Source of the DNA: Pseudorhizobium tarimense
GTDB lineage: Bacteria; Pseudomonadota; Alphaproteobacteria; Rhizobiales; Rhizobiaceae
Assembly (NCBI RefSeq): GCF_022968135.1
Contig: NZ_JALJRA010000005.1
Location: forward strand, 186,001-250,000
Length of the DNA stretch: 64,000 nt
Direction: 5' to 3'
This document shows positions 34,342 to 42,909 of the stretch, piece by piece. The notes under the pieces were generated by a model. It made no database searches and had not been told where the DNA came from. It worked only from the letters and a program-made list of their open reading frames with translations. Made by a program: the position numbers and the translations under genes. How positions within the stretch are numbered: position 1 is the stretch's first letter; every line of letters starts with the position of its first letter.

Positions 34342-35174
34342 CCATGAAGATCTTGTACGGGGCGGGCCCTCAGGACATCAAGGAATACGACACCGAGCGG
34401 CTGCGCGCGGAATTCCTGATCGAAGATCTCTTTCGGCAGAATGAAGTCCGGTTCACCTATACGCATGTCGATCGGCTGATGCTTGGCGGTGCAGTTCCCT
34501 CTTCAGAGGGGCTGACCTTCGGAAGCGGCGAAGAGATTGGCACGCCGTATCTGCTGTCAGCACGTGAGATGGGAGTCGCCAACCTGGGCGGTGCCGGCAC
34601 GATCATCGTCGACGGGCAAAGCTTCGTGCTCGAGAACCGCGACGTGCTCTATATCGGCCGCGGCGCCCGGAAGATCACGATCTCGAGCGAGACGGCGGAG
34701 ATGCCGGCACGCTTCTACATGAACTCTGTGCCAGCCGGTTCCGATTTCCCGCATCGATTGATCAAACAGGCCGAGTCGAAGCCGCTCGATCTTGGTGAGG
34801 AAAAACGCTCAAACAAGCGCAGGCTGCGGATGTACATCCACCCGGAGGTCTCGCCGTCCTGCTTGCTGCTGATGGGCATTACCGATCTTGCCGAAGGCAG
34901 CATCTGGAACACCATGCCGCCGCATCTGCATGAGCGACGGATGGAGGCTTATTGCTACTTCGACCTCGCGCCGGAAGAGCGGGTCATCCACCTGATGGGC
35001 CGTCCGGAGGAAACCCGGCACCTCATCGTGGCGGATGGCAATTCGGTTCTGTCGCCGGCATGGTCCATCCACATGGGCGCGGGCACCGGCCCTTACGCCT
35101 TCGTCTGGGGCATGACCGGCGAGAACCAGGAATATAACGATGTCGCCCCCGTGGCCCTTTCCGATTTGAAATGA
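34338..35174 (+). CDS. kduI: 5-dehydro-4-deoxy-D-glucuronate isomerase
   Basis: 278 residues, matching KduI length. GGAGTIIVDGQ in the N-terminal cupin and the zinc site in MPPHLHERRMEAYCYFDL (His, His, Glu) with a later IHMGAGTG are family marks, as is FVWGMTGENQ near the end. It isomerises the keto-uronate released by the GH105 enzyme toward KDG. Starts in the GH105 stop codon (ATGA). Confidence 0.95.
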   Translation: MTMKILYGAGPQDIKEYDTERLRAEFLIEDLFRQNEVRFTYTHVDRLMLGGAVPSSEGLTFGSGEEIGTPYLLSAREMGVANLGGAGTIIVDGQSFVLENRDVLYIGRGARKITISSETAEMPARFYMNSVPAGSDFPHRLIKQAESKPLDLGEEKRSNKRRLRMYIHPEVSPSCLLLMGITDLAEGSIWNTMPPHLHERRMEAYCYFDLAPEERVIHLMGRPEETRHLIVADGNSVLSPAWSIHMGAGTGPYAFVWGMTGENQEYNDVAPVALSDLK

Positions 35175-35184
35175 GCGCACTTTG

Positions 35185-37659
35185 ATGAACGCTGAAACAC
35201 ACTGGCTGCAGAAGGCGCTGAACCCTGGAGAAGCCGTCCGGTATTGGCAGGTTGGTGCTATTGCCGAGGAACGCTTCGATGTGCCCGATGCACCGATGAA
35301 GGGTGAAATGGATCCCTTCTTCTTCCTGACCAAGGTGAAGAACTTCATCCCCCACGAATACCCCTGCCGCACGATCTTCGCGGAGACTTATCGCGGCAAG
35401 CGTCCCGATGTGCGTGGGGTGTTCGAGCCCAAGCGATGGTGGCTGCCCTTCGGTTCGCCGCGGCTCGACCTTTCCGGCTTCTGGTTCCGTCCGACGCGGC
35501 TGGCGACCTGGGCTCGTACCTTTATCGACGCCGAGACGGCAGGCAGTGCCATTATCCGCTTGGGCACCTGCGGCGGCGCAGTCGTCTGGCTGAACGGCCA
35601 GGAAGTCGGCTGGATGGCACCCTATAGCCGAAATCTGGAGGCCAAGCAGGAATTCGAGCTGCCGCTGACGCAGGGGATCAACGAACTCACGATCTTCTTC
35701 GAAGATCTTGCCGAACGCGACGCGCGGTATTTCTTCCAGCTTGACTATCTTTCGGGACCGAAGGCCCACCTTTCGCTGCCCGTTCCCGTGCCGGGCTCTG
35801 TTGCGGAAAGCCTAGAGGCGGCACTCGATTGCATGCATTTCGACCGGCCGCATTATTTCGCCGGCGATATCACGTTGCGCCTGGCACAGCCGCTGCCGCT
35901 CGACGTGCAGGTGAACGTCGCGATCGAAGGCGACTTCATGTCGAGGGAGCGCTTCGACTACGACTTTGAGCTTCCTGCAGGGGCGCAGAGTCTTGTTGTC
36001 GGCCCTGCCGAGCAGGCGCCGGCGGACTTCCGGCATTTTCGGATCACGCTGAAGGCGGGGGGCTTCGTGGCGGCACGGTCGCTCGGTGTCGAGATCTGCC
36101 ATGCGGAACGACAAGGCCCGGCGCCGACGTCCCTGCAGCAGCGGATAACGGAGACGCTGGACGAGGTTTCGGAGAACTCGGAGCGGGACACCGTCCGGGC
36201 CTTTGCTCGTCTTGCGAGCGGACGTGCCGGAGCGGAAACCGACGCGATGATCGAGGAGATCCTGCCATCGATCGAGGACTGCCATGACTGCGCCGATTTC
36301 TCGCTGGTGCCGCTGATCTGGTCGCGTACGATGTGGGGCGACGACATCAACGTAAAGACCCGGACTCGTATCGACGCCGCCATTCTCCAATACCGTTATT
36401 GGATGGACGAACCCGGCAATGACGTGCAGTGGTACTTCTCTGAGAACCACGCGCTGCTGTTCCACACCTCCGCCTATCTCGCCGGTCACCTGCTGCCGCA
36501 AGAAACTTTCGTGCGCTCTGGCCGCAAGGGCAGCGAGCAAAGCAAGGTGGGCGCCGAGCGCGTCCGCACCTGGCTCGACCACTTCGAGAAATGGGAAATG
36601 GCGGAGTTCAATTCGGCACCGTACTTTCCGATCGATCTGAAGGGGCTGACGGCGCTTGCGGCGCTTGCGCCGGACACAGATATTGCCGAACGAGCTAAGG
36701 CCGGCATCGTCCGCCTCTGCGAGATCATCGCCCGTTCCGCCCATCACGGCATGGTAACGGCGGCCCAGGGGCGTTCCTACGAGCACACCCTGTGTGCGGG
36801 CCGGTCGCTGGAGCTTTCCGGCGTCGCACGCCTCCTCTGGGGCAAGGGCTGGTATGGCCGGCGTGTCCACGCACTGCCGCAGTTGGCAGTCTGCCTGCGC
36901 GATCACGGGCTGGAGATCCCTGCTGCGCTGGCACCGATCGCCGATCATCGCGACAGGCGGCACCAGGAGTGGCGCTTCGCCCAGGGTGAGAACCGTATTG
37001 CAGCGCTCTACCACTACAAGGGCGAGCAGTTTGCCATAGGCTCCACCGTTCATTACCGCTGGGACGAATGGGGCTATCAGGAGACCGTTCTGCATCTGCG
37101 GATTGGCGAGAAGCCGGAGGCGGCCATCTGGATCAATCATCCCGGCGAGACCATCCAGTTCGGCTATGGCCGCCCGTCCTACTGGGGAGGATGCGGAACC
37201 GTTCCGCGGGTCCAGCAGTATCGGGGCCTGGCGATCCTCGAGTTCGTGCTGAAGCCGGAGCAGCCCGATTTCTCTCATGTGTGGTTTCCGCAGGAAGAGT
37301 TCGATGAGGTTCGCCTGTCCGGTAACATGGCCTACGCCAGAAGCGGAGGTGGGGCAGTCTTTCTAAAGGGAAGCAATGCGCTGACCGCGGTAACCGAGGG
37401 ACCCTCTGCCGGAAACGAACTGCGCCAATACGGAATGACCAGCCGCTGGATCGTGCGTGTCTGTGAGGCAGGCGACCTGACTTTGGTCGAGACGCGATTC
37501 TCTGAACTGGCCGTGGTCGAGGACGCTGACGGCACTCTGGTGGTCAGCGATCCTGAATATGGAGACGTTCGCTTTCATGCCGATGGATCGGTGGATGGCG
37601 AGGGTCGCCGGCTTCAGCGAAGTGATTATACGGTCGCGGGCGATGCAATTATGCTCTAG
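35185..37659 (+). CDS. Unassigned 824-residue cytoplasmic protein, candidate carbohydrate-active enzyme
   Basis: No family recognised with certainty. Residues about 100-200 read like a beta-sandwich with IRLGTCGGAVVWLNGQEVGW, similar in pattern to galactose-binding-like domains. Residues about 370-610 are helix-rich with conserved-looking aromatic and acidic clusters (ENHALLFHTSAYLAGHL, EFNSAPYFPIDLKGL, QGRSYEHTLC), as in an (alpha/alpha) toroid. The rest is a beta-rich C-terminus (AIWINHPGETIQFGYGRPSY, WGGCGTVPRVQQY). This order recalls toroid hydrolases and lyases. No signal peptide. ATG 35185 starts 10 bp after kduI, inside the uronide operon, so a cytosolic step on imported oligosaccharides is likely. 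Confidence 0.8.
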   Translation: MNAETHWLQKALNPGEAVRYWQVGAIAEERFDVPDAPMKGEMDPFFFLTKVKNFIPHEYPCRTIFAETYRGKRPDVRGVFEPKRWWLPFGSPRLDLSGFWFRPTRLATWARTFIDAETAGSAIIRLGTCGGAVVWLNGQEVGWMAPYSRNLEAKQEFELPLTQGINELTIFFEDLAERDARYFFQLDYLSGPKAHLSLPVPVPGSVAESLEAALDCMHFDRPHYFAGDITLRLAQPLPLDVQVNVAIEGDFMSRERFDYDFELPAGAQSLVVGPAEQAPADFRHFRITLKAGGFVAARSLGVEICHAERQGPAPTSLQQRITETLDEVSENSERDTVRAFARLASGRAGAETDAMIEEILPSIEDCHDCADFSLVPLIWSRTMWGDDINVKTRTRIDAAILQYRYWMDEPGNDVQWYFSENHALLFHTSAYLAGHLLPQETFVRSGRKGSEQSKVGAERVRTWLDHFEKWEMAEFNSAPYFPIDLKGLTALAALAPDTDIAERAKAGIVRLCEIIARSAHHGMVTAAQGRSYEHTLCAGRSLELSGVARLLWGKGWYGRRVHALPQLAVCLRDHGLEIPAALAPIADHRDRRHQEWRFAQGENRIAALYHYKGEQFAIGSTVHYRWDEWGYQETVLHLRIGEKPEAAIWINHPGETIQFGYGRPSYWGGCGTVPRVQQYRGLAILEFVLKPEQPDFSHVWFPQEEFDEVRLSGNMAYARSGGGAVFLKGSNALTAVTEGPSAGNELRQYGMTSRWIVRVCEAGDLTLVETRFSELAVVEDADGTLVVSDPEYGDVRFHADGSVDGEGRRLQRSDYTVAGDAIML

Positions 37660-37711
37660 CTCGTAGCAATCGGACGGGAGGAGGCCCCGTTCATCAAAGG
37701 GAGGAAGTAGC

Positions 37712-38980
37712 ATGAACAAGAAATCGATCCTGGCGGGTCTCGCGCTCGCACTGCTCACCGGCACCGCTGCCAATGCCGGCGATGTTCGCGTGATGTGGTA
37801 TTCCGACGGCGTGGAGGGCGAGGTGATGAAGGACCTCGTCAACCGCTTCATGGAGGAAAACCCGGGCATCAACGTTATCCTCGACAACGTCGCCTATAGC
37901 GTCATCAAGGAGCAACTGCCGGTCCAGCTGGAAGCAGGCAACGGTCCCGATGTCGCCCGCGTCACTGCCATCAAGGACCTGGCGAAGCACTGGCTCGACC
38001 TTCGTCCGCTCGTCAAGGATCCGGCCTACTGGGACGAGAACTTCGGCGACAAGGCGGACTGGATGCGGCCGGATGGCTCCGACCAGATTTCCGGCTTCAT
38101 GACGCAGCTGACGCTGACTGGCGGTTTCGCCAATAAGACGCTGTTCGATCAGGCTGGCGTCGAGATGCCGGGGCCGAAGGCGACCTGGGAAGAGTGGGCT
38201 GCTGCCGCCAAGAAAGTCGCAGACAGTCAGCAGGTGCCGTATCCGATGGCGATCGACCGCTCGGGGCATCGCATCACCGCACCGATGCTGTCCTATGGCG
38301 CCAATTATATCGGTGAAGACGGCAAGCCGGCACCACTGGATCAGGGCGCGAAGGACTTCCTGACGAAGTTCGTCAACTGGACGGAAGAGGGCGTGTTCGC
38401 CAAGGACGTCTGGGTGTCTGCCGCAGGCAACACCTATCGGGCTGCTGCGGATGATTTCATCAATGGGCAGCTCGCCTTCTATTATTCCGGCTCCTGGCAG
38501 GTCGCAAACCTTGCGACCAAGATCGGCAACAACTTCGACTGGGTGGCGACCGGCAGCCCCTGCGGCCCGGCTGCCTGCACCGGCATGCCTGGCGGCGCAG
38601 CCCTCGTCGCTGTCAAGTACACGAAGAACCCGAAGGACGTTGCGACCTTCATGGACTGGATGGCGCAGGAGGATATCGTTCGCGAATTCTCAGAACGCAC
38701 TCTCTTCCTGCCGGCGCACAAGGGTGTTGTCGAGAAGGGCGGGCTGAACTTCGAGACCGAGAACGAACAGGCCAAGGCGGCGCTCGGCACCTTCGTCGAG
38801 GCGTCGAAGTCCACCTCCGAGACGGCGCTGAAGCTTCCGGCGTGGCGCTGGGCGGATACGGTCTATGCGGCGATCGTGACGCGCATCGGCCAGACTCTTG
38901 CGGGCGAGCTCCCGCTGGAGGACGCATTCGCACGCATCGACGCGGATATCGCACAGAAGGTCAAGGATACCGGCCTTTGA
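37712..38980 (+). CDS. Sugar ABC transporter substrate-binding protein (family 1)
   Basis: 422 residues with signal peptide MNKKSILAGLALALLTGTAA (cleavage near ANA-GD). The SBP_bac_1 pattern is seen in VRVMWYSDGVEGEVMKDLVN, QLEAGNGPDVARVTAIKDLA and FINGQLAFYYSGSWQVANL. It lies 53 bp after the 824-aa gene and before two permeases and an ATPase. The operon context suggests pectin-derived oligosaccharides as ligand, but sulfoquinovosides are possible given the neighbouring smo-like genes. Confidence 0.92.
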   Translation: MNKKSILAGLALALLTGTAANAGDVRVMWYSDGVEGEVMKDLVNRFMEENPGINVILDNVAYSVIKEQLPVQLEAGNGPDVARVTAIKDLAKHWLDLRPLVKDPAYWDENFGDKADWMRPDGSDQISGFMTQLTLTGGFANKTLFDQAGVEMPGPKATWEEWAAAAKKVADSQQVPYPMAIDRSGHRITAPMLSYGANYIGEDGKPAPLDQGAKDFLTKFVNWTEEGVFAKDVWVSAAGNTYRAAADDFINGQLAFYYSGSWQVANLATKIGNNFDWVATGSPCGPAACTGMPGGAALVAVKYTKNPKDVATFMDWMAQEDIVREFSERTLFLPAHKGVVEKGGLNFETENEQAKAALGTFVEASKSTSETALKLPAWRWADTVYAAIVTRIGQTLAGELPLEDAFARIDADIAQKVKDTGL

Positions 38981-39006
38981 TCAAGCCGCATCCTGAACTT
39001 GCACAG

Positions 39007-39032
39007 GAGGCTTCCCCATCCGGGGGAGCCTC
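39007..39032 (+). terminator. Hairpin between sugar binding-protein and permease genes
   Basis: GAGGCTTCCCC and GGGGGAGCCTC form an 11-bp stem with one G-T pair and a 4-base loop. No T run. Intra-operon position suggests mRNA stabilisation or attenuation that favours the binding protein. Confidence 0.5.
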
Positions 39033-39068
39033 TCGATATGCCCTTTGCTGTTTCGCCTGGAGGAGTTG

Positions 39069-40100
39069 ATGACACCGATTGCGTCGTCAAGCCCCGCGTC
39101 CAACCGACGCCTCGGCTCCATTCTGTTTGTGCCCGTTCAGTTCGTGATGACGCTGATCGACGCGCCCTTGCGGGCTTTGCAGAAGCTCACCGGCATCTCG
39201 GGCATGGCGATGTTCTTCCTGGCACCGAACATGCTGATCTTCGGCATTTTCGTGCTGCTGCCGCTCGCCATCAACTTCGTTTATTCGATGACAGGCGGAA
39301 CCGCATTTTTTCTCGCGGATCGCACCTTCATCGGCTTTGACCAGTATTCGCGCCTCTTCGAGTGCGGCAATTACCTGGACCCGCTGTCGTGCCAGGAGGA
39401 TGCTTTCTGGACCGCGGTTGGCAACACCGCCTGGTTCGTCGTGCTGCAGGTCACGCTGATGATCCTGATGGCGCTTGGCACGGCCCTCATTCTCAATCGC
39501 GATCTCCGCGCCCGCTCCTTCTGGCGCGCCGTCTTCTTCTTTCCGGTCCTCCTGTCACCAGTCGTCGTCGGCCTGATCTGGAAATGGATCCTGCAGCGCC
39601 AGGGCCTGTTGAACTTCGCGTTGTTCGAGATGGGGCTGGAGCCGCACAACTGGCTGACCGATCGGACCTGGGCGTTCGCTGCGGCAGTCGCAGTCTCGAT
39701 CTGGGCGCATATGGGCTTCTATGCCCTGATCCTGCTTGCGGGGCTGCAGGCGATTCCGAAGGATCTTTACGAAGCGGCGGAGATGGACGGCACCAAGGCG
39801 GCACGGGTCTTCTGGCGGATCACCCTGCCTCTGCTCGCGCCGAACCTGTTGGTAGTTGTCGTTCTTGCCTTGATTAAAGCGGTGCAAGTGTTCGATGAAG
39901 TCTACGTCCTCACCGGCGGTGGTCCCGGCACGAGCACGATGTTCCTCACCCAATATATCTACGAGACCGGCTTTGCCTCCCAGCTGCGCAATCCTGGCCT
40001 TGCGGCCGCAGCCTCCATTCTCATGGGGCTCGTTCTTGTCGTCCTCACACTGTTCCAGCTTGGCATTGGGCGGCGAACCGAAGGCAAGAGGAAGCGCTGA
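39069..40100 (+). CDS. Sugar ABC transporter permease (MalF/UgpA type)
   Basis: 343 residues with six or more membrane segments; EAA loop LYEAAEMDGTKAARVFWRIT and C-terminal family motif VFDEVYVLTGGGPGTSTMFL. A periplasmic loop contains two Cys (ECGNYLDPLSCQEDAF), as in a subset of rhizobial importers. ATG 39069 has GGAGG at short distance. It overlaps the second permease gene (TGATG). Confidence 0.92.
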   Translation: MTPIASSSPASNRRLGSILFVPVQFVMTLIDAPLRALQKLTGISGMAMFFLAPNMLIFGIFVLLPLAINFVYSMTGGTAFFLADRTFIGFDQYSRLFECGNYLDPLSCQEDAFWTAVGNTAWFVVLQVTLMILMALGTALILNRDLRARSFWRAVFFFPVLLSPVVVGLIWKWILQRQGLLNFALFEMGLEPHNWLTDRTWAFAAAVAVSIWAHMGFYALILLAGLQAIPKDLYEAAEMDGTKAARVFWRITLPLLAPNLLVVVVLALIKAVQVFDEVYVLTGGGPGTSTMFLTQYIYETGFASQLRNPGLAAAASILMGLVLVVLTLFQLGIGRRTEGKRKR

Positions 40101-41164
40101 TGGGAGCGGCTGCACGTTTCATCTTCCGCCGTCGTGGCAGCAATGGCCGAGGAAAGGGCTGGCACTGGACCGATATCGTTACCTGGGTGTGGCTGGTTTG
40201 CGGATTGCTGATCATGTTCGGCCCTGCCGTCTGGCTTGGGTTCTCCTCGTTCAAGACCCCGGCCGCGCTTGCCGAGTTTCCACCAACGATCCTTCCCTAC
40301 GTGACGCAGGAGGTAAGGGTCGAAGGCTATGACAAGCCGCTCGCCCTTTATGAAGCAACGCTAGAGGGCGGAGGCACGCGGGTGCTGGCGGAGGTACGCC
40401 GTATTGGCATCGTCAGCCAGATGGTCGATCCCAATGCGCCTGGCGAAATCATCAAGGTCAACATTGCCGATCGTGCGCCCGTTCGCACGATGTCGTTTGC
40501 GACCGAGAATTACACGCAGCCATTCGTCCAGTTCGACTTCGTCCAGTACCTGTGGAATTCCGTCTTCGTGACCGTCATGGCGACGCTCATTACGCTGGTG
40601 GTGAATTCGATGGCAGCGTTCGCACTGTCGAAATACGAGTTTCGCGGTCGGTCAGTGGCAATGCTCATCATCCTGGCGACGCTGATGGTGCCGCTATCGG
40701 TGATCATGGTGCCGCTCTATTCGATCATCTCGACGATCGGCCTGTTCAACAACCTCTGGGGCGTCATCCTGCCGACAGTTGCGACGCCGACGGGGGTCTT
40801 CATCCTGCGCCAGTATATGCTGACCATCCCGGATGAACTGATCGATGCGGCACGCATGGACAAGGCGTCGGAATGGCAGATCTACTGGCGCATCGTGCTG
40901 CCACTTGCTGCCCCAGCGCTTGCGGTACTGGCAATCTTTTCCGTCGTCTGGCGCTGGAACGACTTCCTCTGGCCGCTCATCGTGCTGTCGCGCAGAGAGC
41001 TCTACACGCTGCAGGTGGGCCTCAGCATCTATGCCGGGGAGCTGAACGTGCAGTGGCACTTCATCCTCGCGATGACGGTGGTTACGATGATCCCGGTCGT
41101 GCTGGTGTTCATCTTCCTGCAGCGCTTCATCACCACCGGCATTGCCGGTGCAGGACTCAAGTAA
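40100..41164 (+). CDS. Sugar ABC transporter permease (MalG/UgpE type) with enlarged periplasmic loop
   Basis: 354 residues, longer than the usual 280. An insertion of about 80 residues after the first membrane helix (VTQEVRVEGYDKPLALYEAT onward to NYTQPFVQFDF) is probably periplasmic and may contact the binding protein. EAA loop IDAARMDKASEWQIYWRIVL and C-terminal RFITTGIAGAGLK are typical. Starts in the stop of the first permease gene. Confidence 0.92.
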   Translation: MGAAARFIFRRRGSNGRGKGWHWTDIVTWVWLVCGLLIMFGPAVWLGFSSFKTPAALAEFPPTILPYVTQEVRVEGYDKPLALYEATLEGGGTRVLAEVRRIGIVSQMVDPNAPGEIIKVNIADRAPVRTMSFATENYTQPFVQFDFVQYLWNSVFVTVMATLITLVVNSMAAFALSKYEFRGRSVAMLIILATLMVPLSVIMVPLYSIISTIGLFNNLWGVILPTVATPTGVFILRQYMLTIPDELIDAARMDKASEWQIYWRIVLPLAAPALAVLAIFSVVWRWNDFLWPLIVLSRRELYTLQVGLSIYAGELNVQWHFILAMTVVTMIPVVLVFIFLQRFITTGIAGAGLK

Positions 41165-41174
41165 GGATCCGCAA

Positions 41175-42284
41175 ATGGGCCAGATCAAGCTCACCAACGT
41201 CAAGAAGTCCTTTGGCGCCGTCGACGTTCTGCACGACATCAATCTGCACATCGATGATGGAGAACTGGTGGTGTTCGTCGGGCCTTCCGGATGCGGAAAG
41301 TCGACTCTGTTGCGCGTCATCGCCGGTCTTGAGAAGGTGACCGGAGGTAGCCTTGAGATCGATGGCCGTCGCGTCAACGATGTGACGGCGGCGGAGAGAG
41401 GCCTTGCCATGGTGTTCCAGTCCTACGCGCTCTATCCCCACATGACGGTGCGGCAGAACCTGGCTTTTGGCCTCGAGAATTCGAAGATGCCGAAGGCGGA
41501 AATCGCCGAGCGCGTTGGCGAGGCAGCTCGGATGCTGGAGATCGAGCCTTACATGGACCGGCGGCCCGGCCAGTTGTCCGGCGGCCAGCGCCAGCGTGTC
41601 GCAATTGGCCGTGCTATCGTCCGCCGCCCGGTCGCCTTCCTGCTCGACGAGCCCCTGTCCAACCTCGATGCGGAGTTGCGCGTCTCCACGCGCGCAGAAT
41701 TGGCGGCTCTCCACGCCCGTCTTTCCTCAACGATGATCTATGTGACCCACGACCAGGTGGAGGCGATGACGCTTGCCGACCGCATTGTCGTAATGCGTGC
41801 AGGACGCATAGAGCAGGTCGGGACACCGCTCGAACTCTACAACATGCCCGCCAACCGCTTTGTCGCTGGCTTCATCGGGGCGCCGCACATGAATTTCCTG
41901 CGCGGCGATATCGTTGAGCATACCCCTGGCACAGCCATTCTGTCGCTTGCAGGCGGCTACCGTATTGCGGTGGACCCCGGCACGGCACCGGTCACGGACG
42001 GTCAGAAGGTCACTGTCGGGGTGCGGCCGCAGCATCTCACTGTCAGTCGGGATACGGCAAGCCCGAAAGTCAGGCTCGGGCTGGTCGAGGCATTAGGCGC
42101 CGAGACGGTGGTTCACGGGGAGATCTACGGCGAGCGGCTGATGGCGGTACTGCCAGGCCAGCAGGGATATCGGCCCGGCGATGAGATACATCTCGATCTC
42201 CAGGCTGCCCCGCTGCATGTTTTCGACGAGCAGGATCTGCGGCTGTTCTCAACAGCGGGTGCGAAGGCGAAGGCGCCCGTCTGA
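41175..42284 (+). CDS. Sugar ABC transporter ATP-binding protein (UgpC/MsmK type)
   Basis: 369 residues: Walker A GPSGCGKSTLL, Q-loop FQSYALYPH, signature LSGGQRQRVAIGRA, Walker B AFLLDEPLSNLDAELR and THDQVEAMTLADRI. A C-terminal TOBE/OB regulatory domain follows (VGVRPQHLTV, GAETVVHGEIYG). ATG 41175 with AAGGAT upstream; the frame from 41142 overlaps the permease gene. Last gene of the uronide/sugar operon. Confidence 0.94.
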   Translation: MGQIKLTNVKKSFGAVDVLHDINLHIDDGELVVFVGPSGCGKSTLLRVIAGLEKVTGGSLEIDGRRVNDVTAAERGLAMVFQSYALYPHMTVRQNLAFGLENSKMPKAEIAERVGEAARMLEIEPYMDRRPGQLSGGQRQRVAIGRAIVRRPVAFLLDEPLSNLDAELRVSTRAELAALHARLSSTMIYVTHDQVEAMTLADRIVVMRAGRIEQVGTPLELYNMPANRFVAGFIGAPHMNFLRGDIVEHTPGTAILSLAGGYRIAVDPGTAPVTDGQKVTVGVRPQHLTVSRDTASPKVRLGLVEALGAETVVHGEIYGERLMAVLPGQQGYRPGDEIHLDLQAAPLHVFDEQDLRLFSTAGAKAKAPV

Positions 42285-42327
42285 GGGAGAGACGGACAGG
42301 ATATGCGCCCTGCTTGTGACGCGGGTG

Positions 42328-42346
42328 TCGCAGCAGGCTGCTGCGA
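42328..42346. terminator. Short palindromic hairpin between convergent operons
   Basis: TCGCAGCA-GGC-TGCTGCGA, an 8-bp stem in the 100-bp gap between the sugar ABC operon and the smo-like operon, followed on the plus strand by AAAATATT. Weak as a terminator, but placed where one is expected. Confidence 0.35.
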
Positions 42347-42384
42347 AAATATTCAGGGTGCTCGGGAGACCAGGTTTCGCGCGC

Positions 42385-42909
42385 TCAGTTATTGCCTGCG
42401 AAACGCCCAAGCGCTCCGCGCGAGAAGCAGAGGGGGTCGCCATCCCGCAGGGCGACCCTCAAGACCCTGCCAAGCAGGATCGTATGGTCTCCGGCATCAT
42501 GTGCCGAGGCGCGCTGGCATTCGAACCGTGTCAGAGTATCCGGCAGTGTCGGAACCCCTTCTTCGTTCAGCGACCACGGCAGCCCTGCGAAGGCAGAGCC
42601 ACCTTTTGAGAAGGCTCGGCACAAGTGGTCTTGCTCGGCGCCAAGAACGTGGATGGCGAAATGTTCTGCTTGCGTGAAGAGACCGTGCTTCGAGGACGTC
42701 TTGGAGGGAGACCACAGGACAAGCGGCGGCTCGAGTGAAACCGACGCGAAGCTGTTGACGGTCATCCCGATCGGGCCATGTTCTGCCATGGCCGTCACCA
42801 CGGTCACGCCGGTCGTGAAACTTCCCAGCGCGTTTCGATAATCCCGCTGGTTCTGCCGCTCGGGGACGAAGATGAGTTCGCGTGAGGTGGGTGCGGTGGT
42901 GACATCCAT
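42385..42909 (-). CDS. smoA: Flavin reductase (SmoA-like)
   Basis: 174 residues of the flavin-reductase-like domain family: YRNALGSFTTGVTVVTAMAE, IGMTVNSFASVSLEPPLVLW and FAIHVLGAEQDHLCRAFSKG. It would supply reduced FMN to the LLM monooxygenase two genes upstream. ATG 42909 overlaps the aldo-keto reductase stop (TGATG). The symbol rests on the smoC-smoB-smoA gene set rather than on sequence search; a generic HpaC/RutF-type reductase is the fallback. Confidence 0.82.
   Translation of the reverse strand: MDVTTAPTSRELIFVPERQNQRDYRNALGSFTTGVTVVTAMAEHGPIGMTVNSFASVSLEPPLVLWSPSKTSSKHGLFTQAEHFAIHVLGAEQDHLCRAFSKGGSAFAGLPWSLNEEGVPTLPDTLTRFECQRASAHDAGDHTILLGRVLRVALRDGDPLCFSRGALGRFAGNN

Noticed and set aside
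35812-37278. Minus-strand frame of 488 codons opposite the 824-aa gene
   Set aside because: Shadow of a high-GC gene; no domain, no ribosome site, and the plus frame has continuous protein-like sequence and operon context.
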